Under the pieces are notes generated by a model, which was given only the letters and a program-made list of their open reading frames with translations, was not told where the DNA came from and did no database searches. Shown here piece by piece: positions 11,901 through 24,930 of a stretch of 64,000 nucleotides of DNA. Each line of letters opens with the position of its first letter. Within the stretch, counting starts at the first letter, position 1. Where the stretch lies: NCBI GenBank assembly GCA_019916065.1, contig CM034241.1, positions 4,843,062 through 4,907,061 on the forward strand. Reading direction: 5' to 3'. The DNA comes from Vitellaria paradoxa (taxonomy: Eukaryota; Streptophyta; Magnoliopsida; Ericales; Sapotaceae). Both the position numbers and the translations under genes were made by a program.

Positions 11901-13525
11901 AAAAGGTCAAATGGTGTATTGACGATACATCGTTGTTTCTCGATGTCTCACCGATATATCGGTGATATACAAGACATGGCCAGATTGCTTAGGGTTGACA
12001 CATCGCGAAACCTCATCTCGGTCTCTTTTGATACTGAGACAAGATGCCAATATCTCGGGTGAGATGACCGATATTTTGAACAATGTACATGTAAATATGC
12101 CTCATTCCAAAGCCTCCACCCTCCACTCGGACGAACATTTACTACATACACGAAATGTAAGGGTGATACAACATCAGAGTTCCCAAACCTCAAACACAAC
12201 AATATCTTGGATCCCAGCTGCTAGGAAAGTTACATATATCTTTCCGTACATCTAAGGGAATAATCTCCATTTAATTATAGGCCACCAGTATCTGAAAACC
12301 TGCATAATACTAACCATCTAAACCTAGTTGCCCGGGACGTAATTTGCTGCAATGCTAGCATCAAGGGTATCTAAACATAGCTGTTAAAAAATCAAATCAA
12401 ATCAAATCAACCTAAAGGGGGGGGGGGGAGCAGCACAAAGAAAAATTACGAAAAGGCAGTTGTGCCATAACAAAGATTTAACTCAATCACTTAACAAACA
12501 CCTAAATAGACTTTCATCGGCTTTCCAACTCCACACAAACACGATGGGGATTAATGATCGAAACCTGATTGTTACTTGCTGCAAACAAACTAACACGGCA
12601 TCAATGTGCTTGAAAGAACATCAAAGTGAAAAAATATCATCTACACATGAAATGTCTGGACATGCTACAGATAAGTGGTAAATATAAAAACATGCAGCGA
12701 AAGCCACAGATAAGTGGTAAATTACAGAAACAAGCAGTGAAACAAGAGATTATCCAGAAATTATAGTGATGAGCTAATTATTGTGATTTGTGCTCATAAG
12801 AACCCAAACCATCAAAGAATAGATATTAACACTGCAGAATCCAACCTACACCAAAGGAAAAATAGTTTACCCCGAATAGCAGTTCCTTTCATGAGTTTAT
12901 AATGATCTACCGGACAAAGTAGACTCACAACACACTGTATATGCACAATAGACTATTTTGGGTGGCCTGTCCTCTGAAAGAGGATTTTTGTTGTTCACCA
13001 TAAGAATATTCATATTGCCGAGACAGCATTCAAGCAAAACCATCTAACAACAGTCACAGATAAATATTTGGAAAATTGCTTCCTCCTCCCCCCCCCCCCC
13101 CCCAACAAAAAAAAAAAGTTAAAACTGAGAAGATCGTCATCGTTATCATAAACCCATAAACAAAATTTTATTTAAAAAAAAAAAAAGTCTCATACAACAA
13201 ATACATGTGTATATGAGAGAACTAAAGTGCCCAACATAAAATGGAAAATACCAAATAAGAACCCAAAATGTTAAAAACGAGACAGACCCCTTCTGTTAAC
13301 CGACAAACCTCATATCGCTCCACAGAGACGAACAATCTCAGAACAAAACATTGATCAGCCAAAAAAATTAATGATCAGAGAGTCGACGGAAACAAACTGA
13401 ACCAGAACAACTATCAAATGAAGGCGCATAACGAAATTTAGACGGTAAACAATGAAATTTCACAGCACAAGTTAATTAAACAATGATCGATGAGGACGGT
13501 TAAGGTTTTGCCGGGAAAACCATAC

Positions 13526-13680
13526 CTTCGCAGGCCGATCAGAGGACCGATTGCCTGTACACGATCAATCCGATATATGTATAGATACAAATATAGATAT
13601 AGAGCGAGAAAGAGATAGAGAGATAAATGAGACGGTAAATTTGCGAAATTGCGAGGATGAGGCACAAAAATATAAAGTGG
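13526..13680 (-). promoter_or_regulatory. Candidate promoter and non-coding leader exon of the E3 ligase gene
   Basis: On the minus strand a TATA-like CTTTATATTTTT (about 13,666-13,678) is followed by a CT-rich leader (TTTATCTCTCTATCTCTTTC). The leader ends at GCGAAG with a strong donor GTATGG at 13,525. This matches the usual plant layout of TATA box, pyrimidine-rich leader and 5' UTR intron. If right, the leader intron spans 13,525-6,669 (about 6.9 kb). The link to the coding exons is inference from orientation and the absence of any other gene between them. Confidence 0.5.
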
Positions 13681-13802
13681 CTGGGAATGCAATGGTGCTT
13701 TGTATGCAAATCTAAAATATAACAAGGGGAGGGATTGTCTGGACGCCAATTTATAAATCAATTTTTTCTTTTTTTAAAGCTACGTGTATATAGGATAATA
13801 GT

Positions 13803-14366
13803 AATGTTACGCTTTTACAAATCTTTTACACTTGTGTTTTACACTTCATCAAAATAATATCATTTTAGGCTCCCATTTTTGGAGTAAAAAAAATAAGATA
13901 AATTAGGATAAAATGTGATTTAAAGTTAATTTTGGCGTCATTTTTTTTTTTGAAAAGTCACAAACCGTGGAAACGATTTTCCAAATCCGTTCCCACGGAT
14001 TCAAAAAAAATTATAAAAAAATAGCGACAATGGTACTCATTTGAAAGCTCTTGACACGAAGAATATGTTTGTATAAAAAATGTACACATTCGGTTATCCT
14101 ATTTCTAGATTTTTTATTTTTTTAACGAAATATTAGAATTTTTTAAAATTACTGATGGTGAGAAAATTAGATGTAAAGGAATTTATAGAGATTTTTAGTG
14201 TTTTATCTTGATGCCAAACAGGGCCTTAATTATTAAAAAGAAAAAAATAGAAGGTAAGATTTTGTGAGTGCGATGATTTGGAAAAAAAAATATACTGGTA
14301 ATATAAATTATATAAATTGATAGGATATAAATATGAGTATGAGAGATTTAGTGTAAGCGTAACATT
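13803..14366. mobile_element. MITE-like element with AATGTTACGCTT inverted ends
   Basis: AATGTTACGCTTTTACAAATC at the left is matched by the reverse complement of the right end, AATGTTACGCTTACACTAAATC. The interior of 564 bp is AT-rich and non-coding. No convincing target-site duplication was found, so the superfamily is open. It sits just upstream of the candidate E3 promoter. Confidence 0.6.
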
Positions 14367-15205
14367 TTTTAAAGAATAAATATACGTACACAAAGCATTA
14401 ATTATACAGATATATATTCTTAATTAGTCAATACAGATATTGATTCTTAAGTAGTCTTATATTTGTAATTTTAAATCTAAATTACAAATATATAATAATA
14501 TATATGTGATGAATTAAGCTGGGAATATATACCATCTGCGGTGCCCCGAAAGTCCACATTTGAGGGGACTTTAGTGCATTAAATTCTTATCAGGTATATT
14601 TATACTTTAATCTATTACAATTTTGCCCAAACACTGACATTATTGTTTTTTATTTAAAAGTCAACGGTTTGTGGTTTGAATTAAAGTTCAACATTAATAA
14701 AATCTGCTAAATTTTAACTGAATTTGTATTTCATTAGTCAAAATTTATTTGAGAAAATAAATTTTAAAAGAAAAAATTAATGCAAAAGTGTTTTTACTCA
14801 TTTTTTTTTTATTTTTTGAAGAAACTTATCACTATTTTTCTCAACAATGTCTTTTACAATCATATACAAATTTTCATGTAGAACTTGCAAATGGAGGAAT
14901 TTGGGTCGATTCCTAACGGATTGTTATTAAATAAATAAAACCTAATTATACTCATTTAATAACGGATTGTTATTGAATGAGTTAGATACGAGTTATATCA
15001 AATTCGCCGATCAAAATTTAAAATCTAATTATTTTTTGTGAATATTAAGTATATATTTTTTATATTTTTTTAATATATTTGTTATTTGATCTCCACGTCC
15101 ACAAGTATGTAACAATTGACAAATTAAAAATCCGAGATGTATAAAACTTTTAGAGCCATTATGACTCCTGAAACAGAGGTATTGTTTCCTCCTATCACTT
15201 AAAAG

Positions 15206-15699
15206 TAGGAGTGCACAAAAACCAAAACTCAAAAATTGAACCAATTCGATCATTTTAATTCGGGTTAATTAATATTTTTATTAATTTTCGGTTCAGTTCT
15301 AAGTTAAAAAATTAGAAAATTGATATTTTCAGTTCGGTTATTGGGTTAGTATGTACTTAGCCCGAATAAAAAATAACTCAACTCGAACTAATATAATATA
15401 TAAATATTATCTAACATTTATATAATATTATAAAACCAAATAATATTATAATATATAAATATTTATATAATCCTAAATTTCGAACTCAAATTAACTTAAA
15501 TTGAAAATGGACCTGACCTAGCCCGAATGCCTGAACCGAAAACTGAACCAAACTAACCTTACATTTTTCGAGCGGATTTGATTTGGTTCTAATTTAAAAT
15601 CGATTTGATTTCAATTCTAAATTTTAAAAACAAAAAAAAAATTAATTCAATTTTAGATTAAATGTAAATCTGAATGGAACTAATACATGCACACCTCTA
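15206..15699. mobile_element. hAT-like MITE (494 bp)
   Basis: The left end TAGGAGTGCA and the right end TGCACACCTCTA are inverted repeats of the TAGGGGTG type found on plant hAT elements. The flanking 8-mers CTTAAAAG (15198-15205) and CTTAGAAA (15700-15707) agree at 6 of 8 positions, consistent with a decayed 8-bp duplication. The interior repeats AACCGAA/TTCGGTT-like words and has no ORF. Confidence 0.65.
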
Positions 15700-16745
15700 C
15701 TTAGAAAAATGTTAAGAAAGCATATACCTTCCCATGTGCCTACTATTTGGCTTGTACTAACTGCGCATCCATGTAAAAAGCATGAGGGCCACTAATTTAT
15801 TTATACATGCATGTATGTTAGATAAAAAATATATTGTAAACTAAAAAAATTAAATTTTGATGAAAAAAAATTATTCTAAGACAAAAAATGGAAAATAAGA
15901 AAAAAAAATCTGAATATTAAGATGCCAAATGTAACTGGTTTGGGAATATAGCTAAAAAGCTACTTTTTTTATTTTTTTATTTTTTTGGCCGTTTGGTACT
16001 TGACTAGCTTATTAATTTTTTAAGCACAAATACCACTTTTATTCTTATTTTAATTCGTAATTATTTATATATTAAAAATAGTGATTAACATTATTAAACT
16101 AATAATAAAAGCAATAAATTAGTTTTAAAAAATAAAAAAATATATAAAAAAACTCTTAGATAAAATCAGGCAACAAACTAGTATCTAATTTATGAATATG
16201 GTCAAAAATCTCAATATTAATTGGATGTTTAACCTCATTTAAGCTCGTTAATTAAATAAATATTATCTTATCAACCCATATGTCCATTAATCATTTTAAT
16301 CGGGTTCAAACTAATTTAATTTGAGTTTAATTAGGCATGTTCACATATTTGGATTGTAATTGCCACTTTTATTTTCATGACACGCAAGACATATATAAAT
16401 CTAGTAAATTTCATAGATTCTACCAATTTTTCACACTTAAATCTAAACCATAAATAGTACATATATTGAGACTTAGTTTAAGAAGAAAAATGAATTTAAG
16501 TTTGGAAAGAGAAAAAAATTAACTTTTTAGGTCCTGTTTTGCTAAAACTTCTAATTTTCAGTTTTTAGATTTCATTTTCATGTTTTTTAAAATTGAACAT
16601 GAAAACTTATATATAAATTTGTTCCCTATTTTTAGTTTAAAAGAATAAAAATTATTTTTAAAATTATGAAAATATAAAAAACGAGTTTTCTCAAATTTTT
16701 ATTCTTCTTCACAATCACAACTACTACCACTAATACTAGTCACAA

Positions 16746-19251
16746 TGTCAAACCCTTATTTTAGGATATATATTTAATCATTTCAATAGAGTGGACACCC
16801 ATAAATCATCTCGTGCAATAATCACATTTTACATGCATACAAATAAATATAACATATCACAAATTGTAACTCAAAGTTTATTTCTATAAAAACCAAAAAT
16901 CAACACAAGACTAGGATTAAAAATGGAGAAATAGAAAACTCAAATTCTTTTTCAGCACATGCAGCCACCTTAAACTTAACCTAAAAATTTTAAAATTTAA
17001 GTGTGAGTATTACATACTCAGTAAAAGTGTTATATTTAAAATAAAAGATAATAAATTATTCATCTTTTATTTTTATTATATAATTTAAGGTCACTTTTCA
17101 TTCACATCACCTATTCATCATAACTCATTCTCACATTTCACCGTAACTGACCGTCTTATGACATATATATCCACAATTAATTATATAACCAATATCCTCA
17201 CAAATAACCAATAATTAAATTCAGCAATGATAACAATATCACATCATATCATTAACACCACATTTCATTCATCAACTCTTAATATCACATTATGCCCCAT
17301 CTAACAATGATACAAATATGTCTTCACATCATTATCGCTATTTTTCAATCATCAACCTTATCACTTCATTGTACCGTATCTAATAATGGTAAAAAAAAAA
17401 AAAAAATATTTTATCGCATCATGATCACCACATGTCTCATCTGATAGTGTCGTGATATATATGTATAATGGATAATTTATATGTTACTATAGCATATTAG
17501 CCTATGAATTGAGCGCTCAATTATAAATATCGACTTTTTAGCATGTCTGATTAGTCCCATCTTGCCTTGTATTTGGTCTCATTTGACTTGCCTCATCTGA
17601 TCTCAATGTATGTGTAATATACACAATTCATGCTATGCAATAGTATTTATAATTATCATCATCATCATCATTATCTTTCTCAAATAAAGATATTACTTTA
17701 TATTTATCATATAATAAATAATTATATTTAGCATTACCACAATTAATTTAAAAATAATAAATAATTTCTCAGATAAAAATATCAATCTACACACTAATAT
17801 TTCATAAATAATCATAGTTCACCATCAACAAAATTAATTCATAATTTTTTACATAAAAATATCAACTCTACTAATTATCACTCCATAAATACTCATAATT
17901 CAACATTAACAAAATTAATTCCTTAAATAAAAATATTAACACTTACGTTTATTATTTAAAAATAATCGTAAGTCACCATCATATAATGAATTCATAGACC
18001 ATCAATATTTTTATAATCACTACAAATAATTTTTCTTAACAAAATATAAATTTTCAAAAAAATCATTTAATATTTCTTAATTTCTTGAGTAATAATCACA
18101 TTTATTATCCCATAATGATCAATACAATTGTTTCACAAATAATCACTATTATTGTTTTTTTTTTTTTTTATCCACATAGGCTATTCCATAAATAATCACT
18201 ACTTTATTATCAACCCAATTACAACATAAATAATTATTATTTACATGTAAATAAATTTTTAAATATAAATATTATATCCCCATAAATAATCATAATTCAC
18301 TAATTAATATTAAGACAATAAAAATAATCAATTCACAATTATTACTCTACAAATACTTATAATTCACTGTCAACATAATGAATTTATGAATAATCAATTT
18401 ATTTACACAAATAATTCTTCAAATAAAAATATTAATTGTTATAGTTAGTTTTCCCTAAATAATCTCAAATTTCCATTAATAAAATGAATTCACAACAATC
18501 AATATTTCTTATTACAAATAATTAATATTAAGAGATTAAATTTTATTAATTCTCATTTGTTACCTTTTATCTTTAATTTTAATACCTTTACTTGAACAGT
18601 AAATATTTTGAGAAAATCAAATTACTGAGGTGATTGCTACTGACTATATTCGGATCTTAATTTTAATCCAAACAAAATACAGAAATCAGATATTGAATAA
18701 TTAAAATATAAACCAAATTAATTAATAATATAAATTTAAGAAATATAACACAACCACTTTATTTTTAACTTACTTAATTTATTTAGTCTCCTAAAAAATT
18801 AATTTTAAATTAACAAAATAAAATAACATACCTCAACATTTTCACTGTTTTTTTGTCTTTCCTTATTGTTTCTTTCCTCACGCGGCAAACATAATAGTAT
18901 TTACATATATGTACATTTACCCAATCAATTCTTCACCGCCTCATCCATTGCTTTTTTTTTTCCCTTCCTAAGCCTGCCAAGTTGCTCACTTGCCTTACCC
19001 ACTCACACACACATAACACCACAGCATGCCACGCCACCAACCCACTAACCTTATTTACTTAATTATTAATAACTTAATTAACTCACTAAATAATAATAAA
19101 TAAATAATTAATAACTTAATTAATTCACTAATTAATTTGATTTAAAACTAAATAATATTAAAATAATATTCAATTAACACAATTAATTTTTTAAGCATAA
19201 AATTAAATTAATAATATATTTTAAAAAATAATAAAAAATCAGGATGTTACA
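16746..19251 (-). mobile_element. Gypsy-type solo LTR (2,506 bp), TSD CACAA
   Basis: Read on the minus strand it begins TGTAACATCCTGATTTTTTA and ends AGGGTTTGACA, typical plant Ty3-gypsy LTR termini. CACAA occurs exactly on both sides (16741-16745 and 19252-19256). There is no internal region, so it is a solo LTR. The sequence is very AT-rich, with many repeats of the type ATAAATAATCA. It ends 129 bp upstream of the SNARE start codon, so it occupies most of that gene's distal promoter. Confidence 0.9.
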
Positions 19252-19256
19252 CACAA

Positions 19257-19380
19257 CTAAATAAGTTTAATTGACCGACTTTAATATTTAAAAGGTGAGG
19301 TTGTTGCTTGTGTTTCGCCCCTATAATCGCCACACTGGTAAACGAGTTAGAGAAGTCCAACCCAAAAAAGAGAAGCAGAG
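19257..19380 (+). promoter_or_regulatory. Short proximal promoter and 5' UTR of the SYP71-type gene
   Basis: Only about 124 bp separate the solo-LTR duplication from the ATG. This stretch has a CCCCTATAATCGCC box at about 19,318-19,331, which could be a weak TATA element, and a purine-rich leader (AAAAAAGAGAAGCAGAG). Any more distal regulatory sequence must lie in or beyond the LTR. Confidence 0.35.
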
Positions 19381-22114
19381 ATGAGTGTGATCGACATTCT
19401 AACCAGAGTCGACGCGATTTGCAAGAAGTATGACAAATACGACGTCGACAAGCAGAAAGACCTCAACGTTTCCGGCGACGATGCCTTCGCTCGCCTCTTC
19501 GCTGCCGTTGACGCCGACATCGATGCCGCGCTTCAGGTCTCCTTCTCAAGCTTTCACGCATTTTTGGCTACTCTTTCGAGGGCTTGCTTTTTGATTTTGA
19601 AATGTTCGAAATTTTCGGTTTTTGTAGAAAGCGGAGTCGGCATCGAAGGAGAAAAATAGGGCTTCTGCGGTTGCTATCAACGCTGAGATTCGACGCACCA
19701 AAGCTCGACTGCTCGAGGAGGTCCCTAAATTGCAGAGATTGGCTGTAAAGAAGGTTTGATCTTTTCGAACTTCTGTTGATTTCGCAGTAGAAATGTATCT
19801 CTCTCTCTCTCCCCCCCTCTCTCCCTCTCGGCGTTCATACAAATGTAGATGTTTAAATTTTTGCAGCGAGATTTGATAGCGCAGTTTGACTTGATTGAAT
19901 TTTGTATTTATGATATTTCCATGATCATCTAATAGATTGACTTCGGCTGATTGTTGGACAGCTAAAGTCGTGATTTTAATTTTGTAATAGAACATGTACT
20001 TCCAATTTGTAGTTTATTGTGAAAAAGAAATATAATTATGCTTTTTGATTCAGTTTTGACATCATTTACTTTTGCTAGTTGCAATATCATAATCCATTAT
20101 GTTGCTTGCTGCTCTTGGAAGTTAGAAAATTGGCTACTCGTTTGACACACTTCTCAGACCTGAATGCAATCCTTGGGTGTTGACGCATAAAGAAAATGGT
20201 ACAAAGAAGATGTATGGAAAAGTTCCAAAGTGTAGGCTTGAATTCCATGACAATAATAACTTCAGTAATAGTTTCCAAGTGCAACTGGTATAACCCTTAT
20301 TTCAAGAAACACATTCAGCAAGACTGCTTGTTTTTTTTTTTTTTTTAAATTTAAATTGTCAATTGCTTCTTCTAACTTCACAGGATTTCTGCACCCATAC
20401 CAGATCCTTTGTGCAAATTCTTACCATTAAGCCTACAAGTTTGATATTTAAATTATTCTTTCTTCTTTAATTTTCAAGAGTTGTGCTTGCTTAAATAAAT
20501 AATATATAATAATAGCTATAGGGGATTAGCTCCACCTGTGGTGTAAATATATATATGAATGACCCAAAACATACTTTGATTTTACAATATGACTGATGGG
20601 CAGGAAAAACTAAGGATTATTAAATAATTTTGAGACTTTGAACTTATTAAAATACATATAAATCTGTCGGGTAGCTTCATAACAGTATTATTTAACTCCC
20701 AGAACTACCATGGACTTCTTTCTTTTGACTAATAAGGCTTTTCAATAAGCGTCACCAGGTCATTATCGTGGTCTCCTCAAACTTGTTAGATTTTATCCAT
20801 TTGATGTTTTTAGCCTCAATATACGTTCCACCTTCAGGTTAAGGGGCTTTCAACGGAAGAATTTACTGCCCGTAATGATTTGGTCATCGCCCTGCCAGAT
20901 AGGATTCAAGCCATACCAGATGGGACTGCGGCTGCACCCAAACAAACTGGAGGCTGGATAGCTTCTGCTTCTCGCACAGAAATCAAATTTGATTCAGGTG
21001 ATTGGTTGACTAATCTACTTATAATTTGATTTTTTTTTCTAAAAATTCATATTTCTGAAAGGCTTGTGCTTGTTTTATTATTTAATTACTTATTTTATTT
21101 GGACTATAGTTGGACAGTTTGACAATGAATACTTCCAGCAAACAGAAGAGTCGAGCCAATTCAGGCAAGAGTATGAAATGCGGAAAATGAAGCAGGCATG
21201 TGTTTTGTTGGAGTTGTACAATGAATATATTTCTTCTATTTAATTGAAAGAATTATTTTCTTTCGGCGTTGATTTGTTCTGCATTGTTTTTCTACTAGTT
21301 GAAGAATAGAATGCGAAAAATCAGAGAGCTTGATCTAGCCTCCCTCTCTAGCATTATATTTCTAATAAGAGATTACAACTATGAAAGGAAATTACAATCG
21401 ACAAAAAAGGAAATTACAATAAATTGTAATCAATCAAATCAATCAATTAGCCCTAATTATTCTGGAATATTCTGACACTACTTATTCCCAATAACAATAA
21501 TTCTGGTGGTCACTGTGATTTTCACATAGGACCAAGGATTGGAAGTTATATCAGAAGGTTTGGATACGTTGAAAAACATGGCCCAAGATATGAATGAGGT
21601 TTGCTGCTTGTGCTTTTGTTTTTATTGCTTTGCTACATGTTGTACAGTTTAATTCATATTTTCAATGCATGCAGGAGATGGATAGGCAAGTTCCTTTGAT
21701 GGACGAGATTGACACCAAGGTTGGAGAACTCTTGTTATTCTGTTAGCAACTGAAGATGCAGGTGTTTGTAAGTCGTTAATGTTTCTTCCCATCTTACAGG
21801 TCGAGAAGGCTACATCGGATCTCAAAAACACCAATGTGAGGCTCAAGGACACTGTTAACCAGGTGATTGAGCTGTAACTGTATTTGCTTGAGATATGTGT
21901 CAGTCTGTGTGGTGAAGGGGGGGGGAGTTTTATTTTATTTTTTTAATCTTTTCTGATTTGCTTAATGGAAAGTTTTTATTTGTTTCAGCTAAGGTCGAGT
22001 CGAAACTTCTGTATTGATATTATATTGTTGTGTATAATTCTTGGGATTGCTGCCTATCTATACAAGTAAGTTTCACTTTCTCAATAAATGACATAAAATT
22101 TCTGTCTGCCTGTC

Positions 22115-22148
<34 letters not shown>

Positions 22149-22465
22149 TAATATCTGAGATGCTTAATGGCATTTAGAAATCAATTCCATAGAGGGGCAG
22201 ACTTATATAGTTAGAAGCAAATAATTGAACTCGTAACATGGTTATCTGTTTGGATCTACTTCATGCTTGATTCAGTTTCTTTTGTTAATCTCTTGCTTTT
22301 TACTGCCTTCCAATGATACAAAAACCTTTAGATCAATTATCATACTTGTCTGGCTGAAATTTGATTGCTTGCTCAGCTTTTTTTAAAAATTTTATTTCCT
22401 TTATGGTTTAGTATTTGTGCAATCATTCTGATGGATGGTGTACATGCAGTGTATTGAAGAAGTAG
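19381..22465 (+). CDS. SYP71: Syntaxin of plants 71-type Qc-SNARE
   Basis: Nine exons: 19381-19536, 19628-19753, 20838-20997, 21110-21195, 21530-21598, 21675-21719, 21800-21862, 21989-22065, 22450-22465. They encode 265 residues, matching the usual SYP7-family length. The N terminus [20 protein letters not shown] is diagnostic. The SNARE helix spans about residues 177-235 (starting [20 protein letters not shown]), with the zero-layer Gln at about 204 in [15 protein letters not shown]-terminal anchor ([19 protein letters not shown], 242-260) and the tail NVLKK follow. Known SYP71 proteins act at the ER, plasma membrane and cell plate in membrane fusion. Introns are GT-AG except intron 4, which starts GC (AAGCAG|GCATGT). 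The start ATG follows a purine-rich AGAGAAGCAGAG context. The gene looks intact. SYP71, 72 and 73 cannot be separated with certainty by eye. Confidence 0.95.
22123..22148. repeat. (AT)n microsatellite in SYP71 intron 8
   Basis: An AT dinucleotide run lies in the last intron, between the transmembrane-segment exon and the final four-codon exon. It is likely length-polymorphic and has no effect on the coding sequence. Confidence 0.85.
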
Positions 22466-23169
22466 TATGATACAGGGGCTTCTGCTTCTCTGCCCATCTG
22501 ATATTGGCTGTCTGGTATTGGTTTGCATTAACTGAGTCCTCGGCATGTGCTTGATTTTGGATTTTATCTGTTTTTCTGATGTCTATATGTCTTTGCTTAT
22601 AAGATTGTACCTTTGTTTTTAAAATGCAACTTTGAGTAGATTAGAGATTTCTGGACTAATAATATATTGTTTTTCTACTTTCTAGTAAAAAATAATTGTT
22701 TCAATTTCACTGTTGTCTCTTTAATTGATGGTTATCTTATTTCTATTCTATGATTAATCTTTTCAATTGTGCAAACACAACAGCTGTAAGTGTAACTTAT
22801 GAAGTAAAGAACTAAAGTTAGATGGGTTCTTCGGCAAGGGTTGCCTTAGGCCCTTAGGCGAAACTATTATGAACATTAATGCTTAAAATATGCAACTGTA
22901 GTCTAGGATGTTTCCTGTAAGGATTAAACTAGGATGGCTACTTGAATGATAAAAAATGGATTCATGCTGGTCCTATGGAGCAAAATTTCTGGATTTTGTT
23001 GAGTTGAGCAAGGACAAAAATTGTTTTGTGCTAGAAATATCCTTGTGAGTTTATATTCTTAGTTTCTTAGTTTCTAGGAGGTGTCATGAATATTCTAGAA
23101 TATTGTACATAACCGTAGAGAATGATAGAATATTCTAGAATATAGGGGAGGCTTCCATTGGAACTGTAA

Positions 23170-23689
23170 GGCTCCGTTTGTGAGTTTAGGAGAGAAAAGA
23201 AAAGAAAAGAAAACATTAGTTAGGAGAGAAGAGAAAAGAAGAGAAATGATAATATTTTCTTTCTATTTGTTTGTAAGTTTAGGAAAGAAAGGATGATAAT
23301 TTTCTTTTGGTTTGTTTGTGAGTTGAGAAGAAATGGAAAGAAAAGAATGTGTATATTGTTATTTTACCATTAAATACTTTGAGGAGTTGGAGGTTGTCCA
23401 TTTATTAAGGGGTAAGATATGTTTATAATTTTCTTTTTCTTTTTCTTTATTTTATGGGCAAATGTCATTTTAAAAGTTTCATTAGTTCAATTTTCTCTTC
23501 TCTCCATTTTTTCCCACTTTTGGGAGGATAAAATTTTAAAATTTTAACATTCACTTCACTTTTCTTTCCATTTCATTTCTTTTCTTTTCTTTTCTTTTCT
23601 TTCCTAGAAAAACTCACAAACAAGTGATAAATTCTAAAATCTTTTCTTTTCTCTTCTTTTTTTCCCATTACACCCCATCCAAACGGATT
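23170..23689. mobile_element. Foldback/MITE-like element with GA/CT-rich arms
   Basis: The left arm GGCTCCGTTTGTGAGTTTAG followed by an AGAAAAGAAAAG tract is mirrored on the right by a CTTTTCTTTTCTTTTC tract, CTCACAAACAAG and CCATCCAAACGGATTA. The arms are largely self-complementary over about 100 bp or more. The 520-bp element has no credible coding sequence. No clean target-site duplication was seen. Confidence 0.6.
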
Positions 23690-24120
23690 ATAAATGTTTA
23701 AATATCTAGATATTTTGGTGGATGATTTTAGAGGTGTAATCTTCACCGTTGGATCAAAACAATCTCTATTGTACATTGAGGAGGTGGAGTAGTATAAATA
23801 GGGGTAGTGTGTGTTCGTTTGTATCATCCAAGGCAATTTTCAAGTGAGTAAACATTCTCCAAGTTCTCCAATTGCTCTTTTGTGTTCTTCTCTTAAAAAA
23901 GTGTTTTAGTTCTCTGGTTCAAGTGTTTTAGTTCTCCAGTTCATTTATCTTTAGTGTTCCTAGCTTCCCAGTGAGGGTTAGGCTGGCTTAGCACTTTAAC
24001 GAGAGGTTAGTGTTTAAGTGCTACATGGGTTGAGGCATGAAATTCTAAGCCTGTGACCATACCTAGAACCTTCCTTTTGGGGAGAATAGCCTAAACTTTG
24101 GCACCCGTATACCCTTCAAT
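23690..24120 (+). other. Possible degenerate copia-type LTR segment
   Basis: The sequence around the foldback element (about 23,085-24,120) contains a repeated AATATTCTAGAATAT palindrome, a clear TATA box (AGTATAAATAGGGG near 23,790) and TTCTCCAAGTTCTCC-type leader sequence, a layout seen in plant copia LTRs. No matching second LTR or pol was recognised in the window, so this is tentative. A T11-G13 homopolymer junction lies at 24,200-24,222. Confidence 0.3.
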
Positions 24121-24930
24121 TGGAGACTAGTGCACAAGAGCATTCAATTCCCCTTGGCTTTTTGGTTAAGTTGCAAAGGGCATCTTGCCTTAGACGAAGC
24201 TTTTTTTTTTTGGGGGGGGGGGGGATCTTTGTCGCCCATCTTATTTCTTCTTCAAAAATTGCAATTGATCTTTGGTATGAAGTGCCTTTTTCGAGAATTC
24301 ATAGAGCCTTCTTGATTGAGCCTTCAATGATAACGTCGATCATCTTCATTCCACTACTTATTGTCCTTCTCTTTGTTGTTTCGGTGTATTTACATTGCCA
24401 TGGTTGCTCGCTTTTGCTAGGTTTCGAAGGAACCTTAGTTCCATTCAGTGTCGTCTCTCCCATATTTACTTTTTTCCAATCTAGCATATAATCGTGATAT
24501 GTTAAAAGATCCGCTTCCTTTTAGATTGTGATTTTGCAATATTATCAATCTATTTATTGGGGTGGATGTCATGGGAACATTGTCAAAGAAAAGGATGAAT
24601 GTCTAAACACCATATTATTGCTTCAAGGGAGCTTTACCCTACATTGATATCCCTGAGTGTGAGTACAAGGCGTATATTCAAGACATTTCTTGGTGTGTTT
24701 TATTTGCAAATGATGTTATAATGACAAATGAAAGGAGGTATGGGTTTAATCATAAGTTAAAAGGATGCTTTAGAGTTCAAAGGTTTAGAGTAAATAGAAC
24801 TATAGCGAAATATAATGTGAAACTTTCATCTAAAAATGCTCTCGGTGCACTTTAGGTTCCCCTTGCTAACGTGCACCAAAACAACTTTTTAGAACATTAA
24901 GAATAATGAGATCAGGCAACAAGCTATTCG

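Larger units (their letters stand above)
6669..13525 (-). other. Presumed 6.9 kb leader intron of the E3 gene; no other gene seen
   Basis: No coding exon was recognised here. The contents are an exact-TSD RTE LINE fragment (8452-8964), a 45-bp tandem duplication (7701-7801), a GA run (9733-9753), poly-G (about 12,417-12,429) and poly-C (about 13,087-13,103) runs, and remnants that look transposon-derived. One such remnant, at 11,215-11,425, is rich in GGGGCAA and GCCCCC. A stretch at 11,790-12,070 has repeated CGATATnTCGG-like words. The short ORFs are uncharacterised and look like chance. Confidence 0.4.

Noticed and set aside
13438..13761. 107-codon minus-strand ORF as a small protein gene
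   Set aside because: Its sequence is the translation of a CT-rich leader (runs of Leu, Tyr, Ser). The TATA box, pyrimidine leader and donor site make a 5' UTR exon more likely.
24120..24491. 123-codon ORF as a gene
   Set aside because: It spans the T11-G13 homopolymer, is hydrophobic without a family pattern, and lies among transposon remnants.
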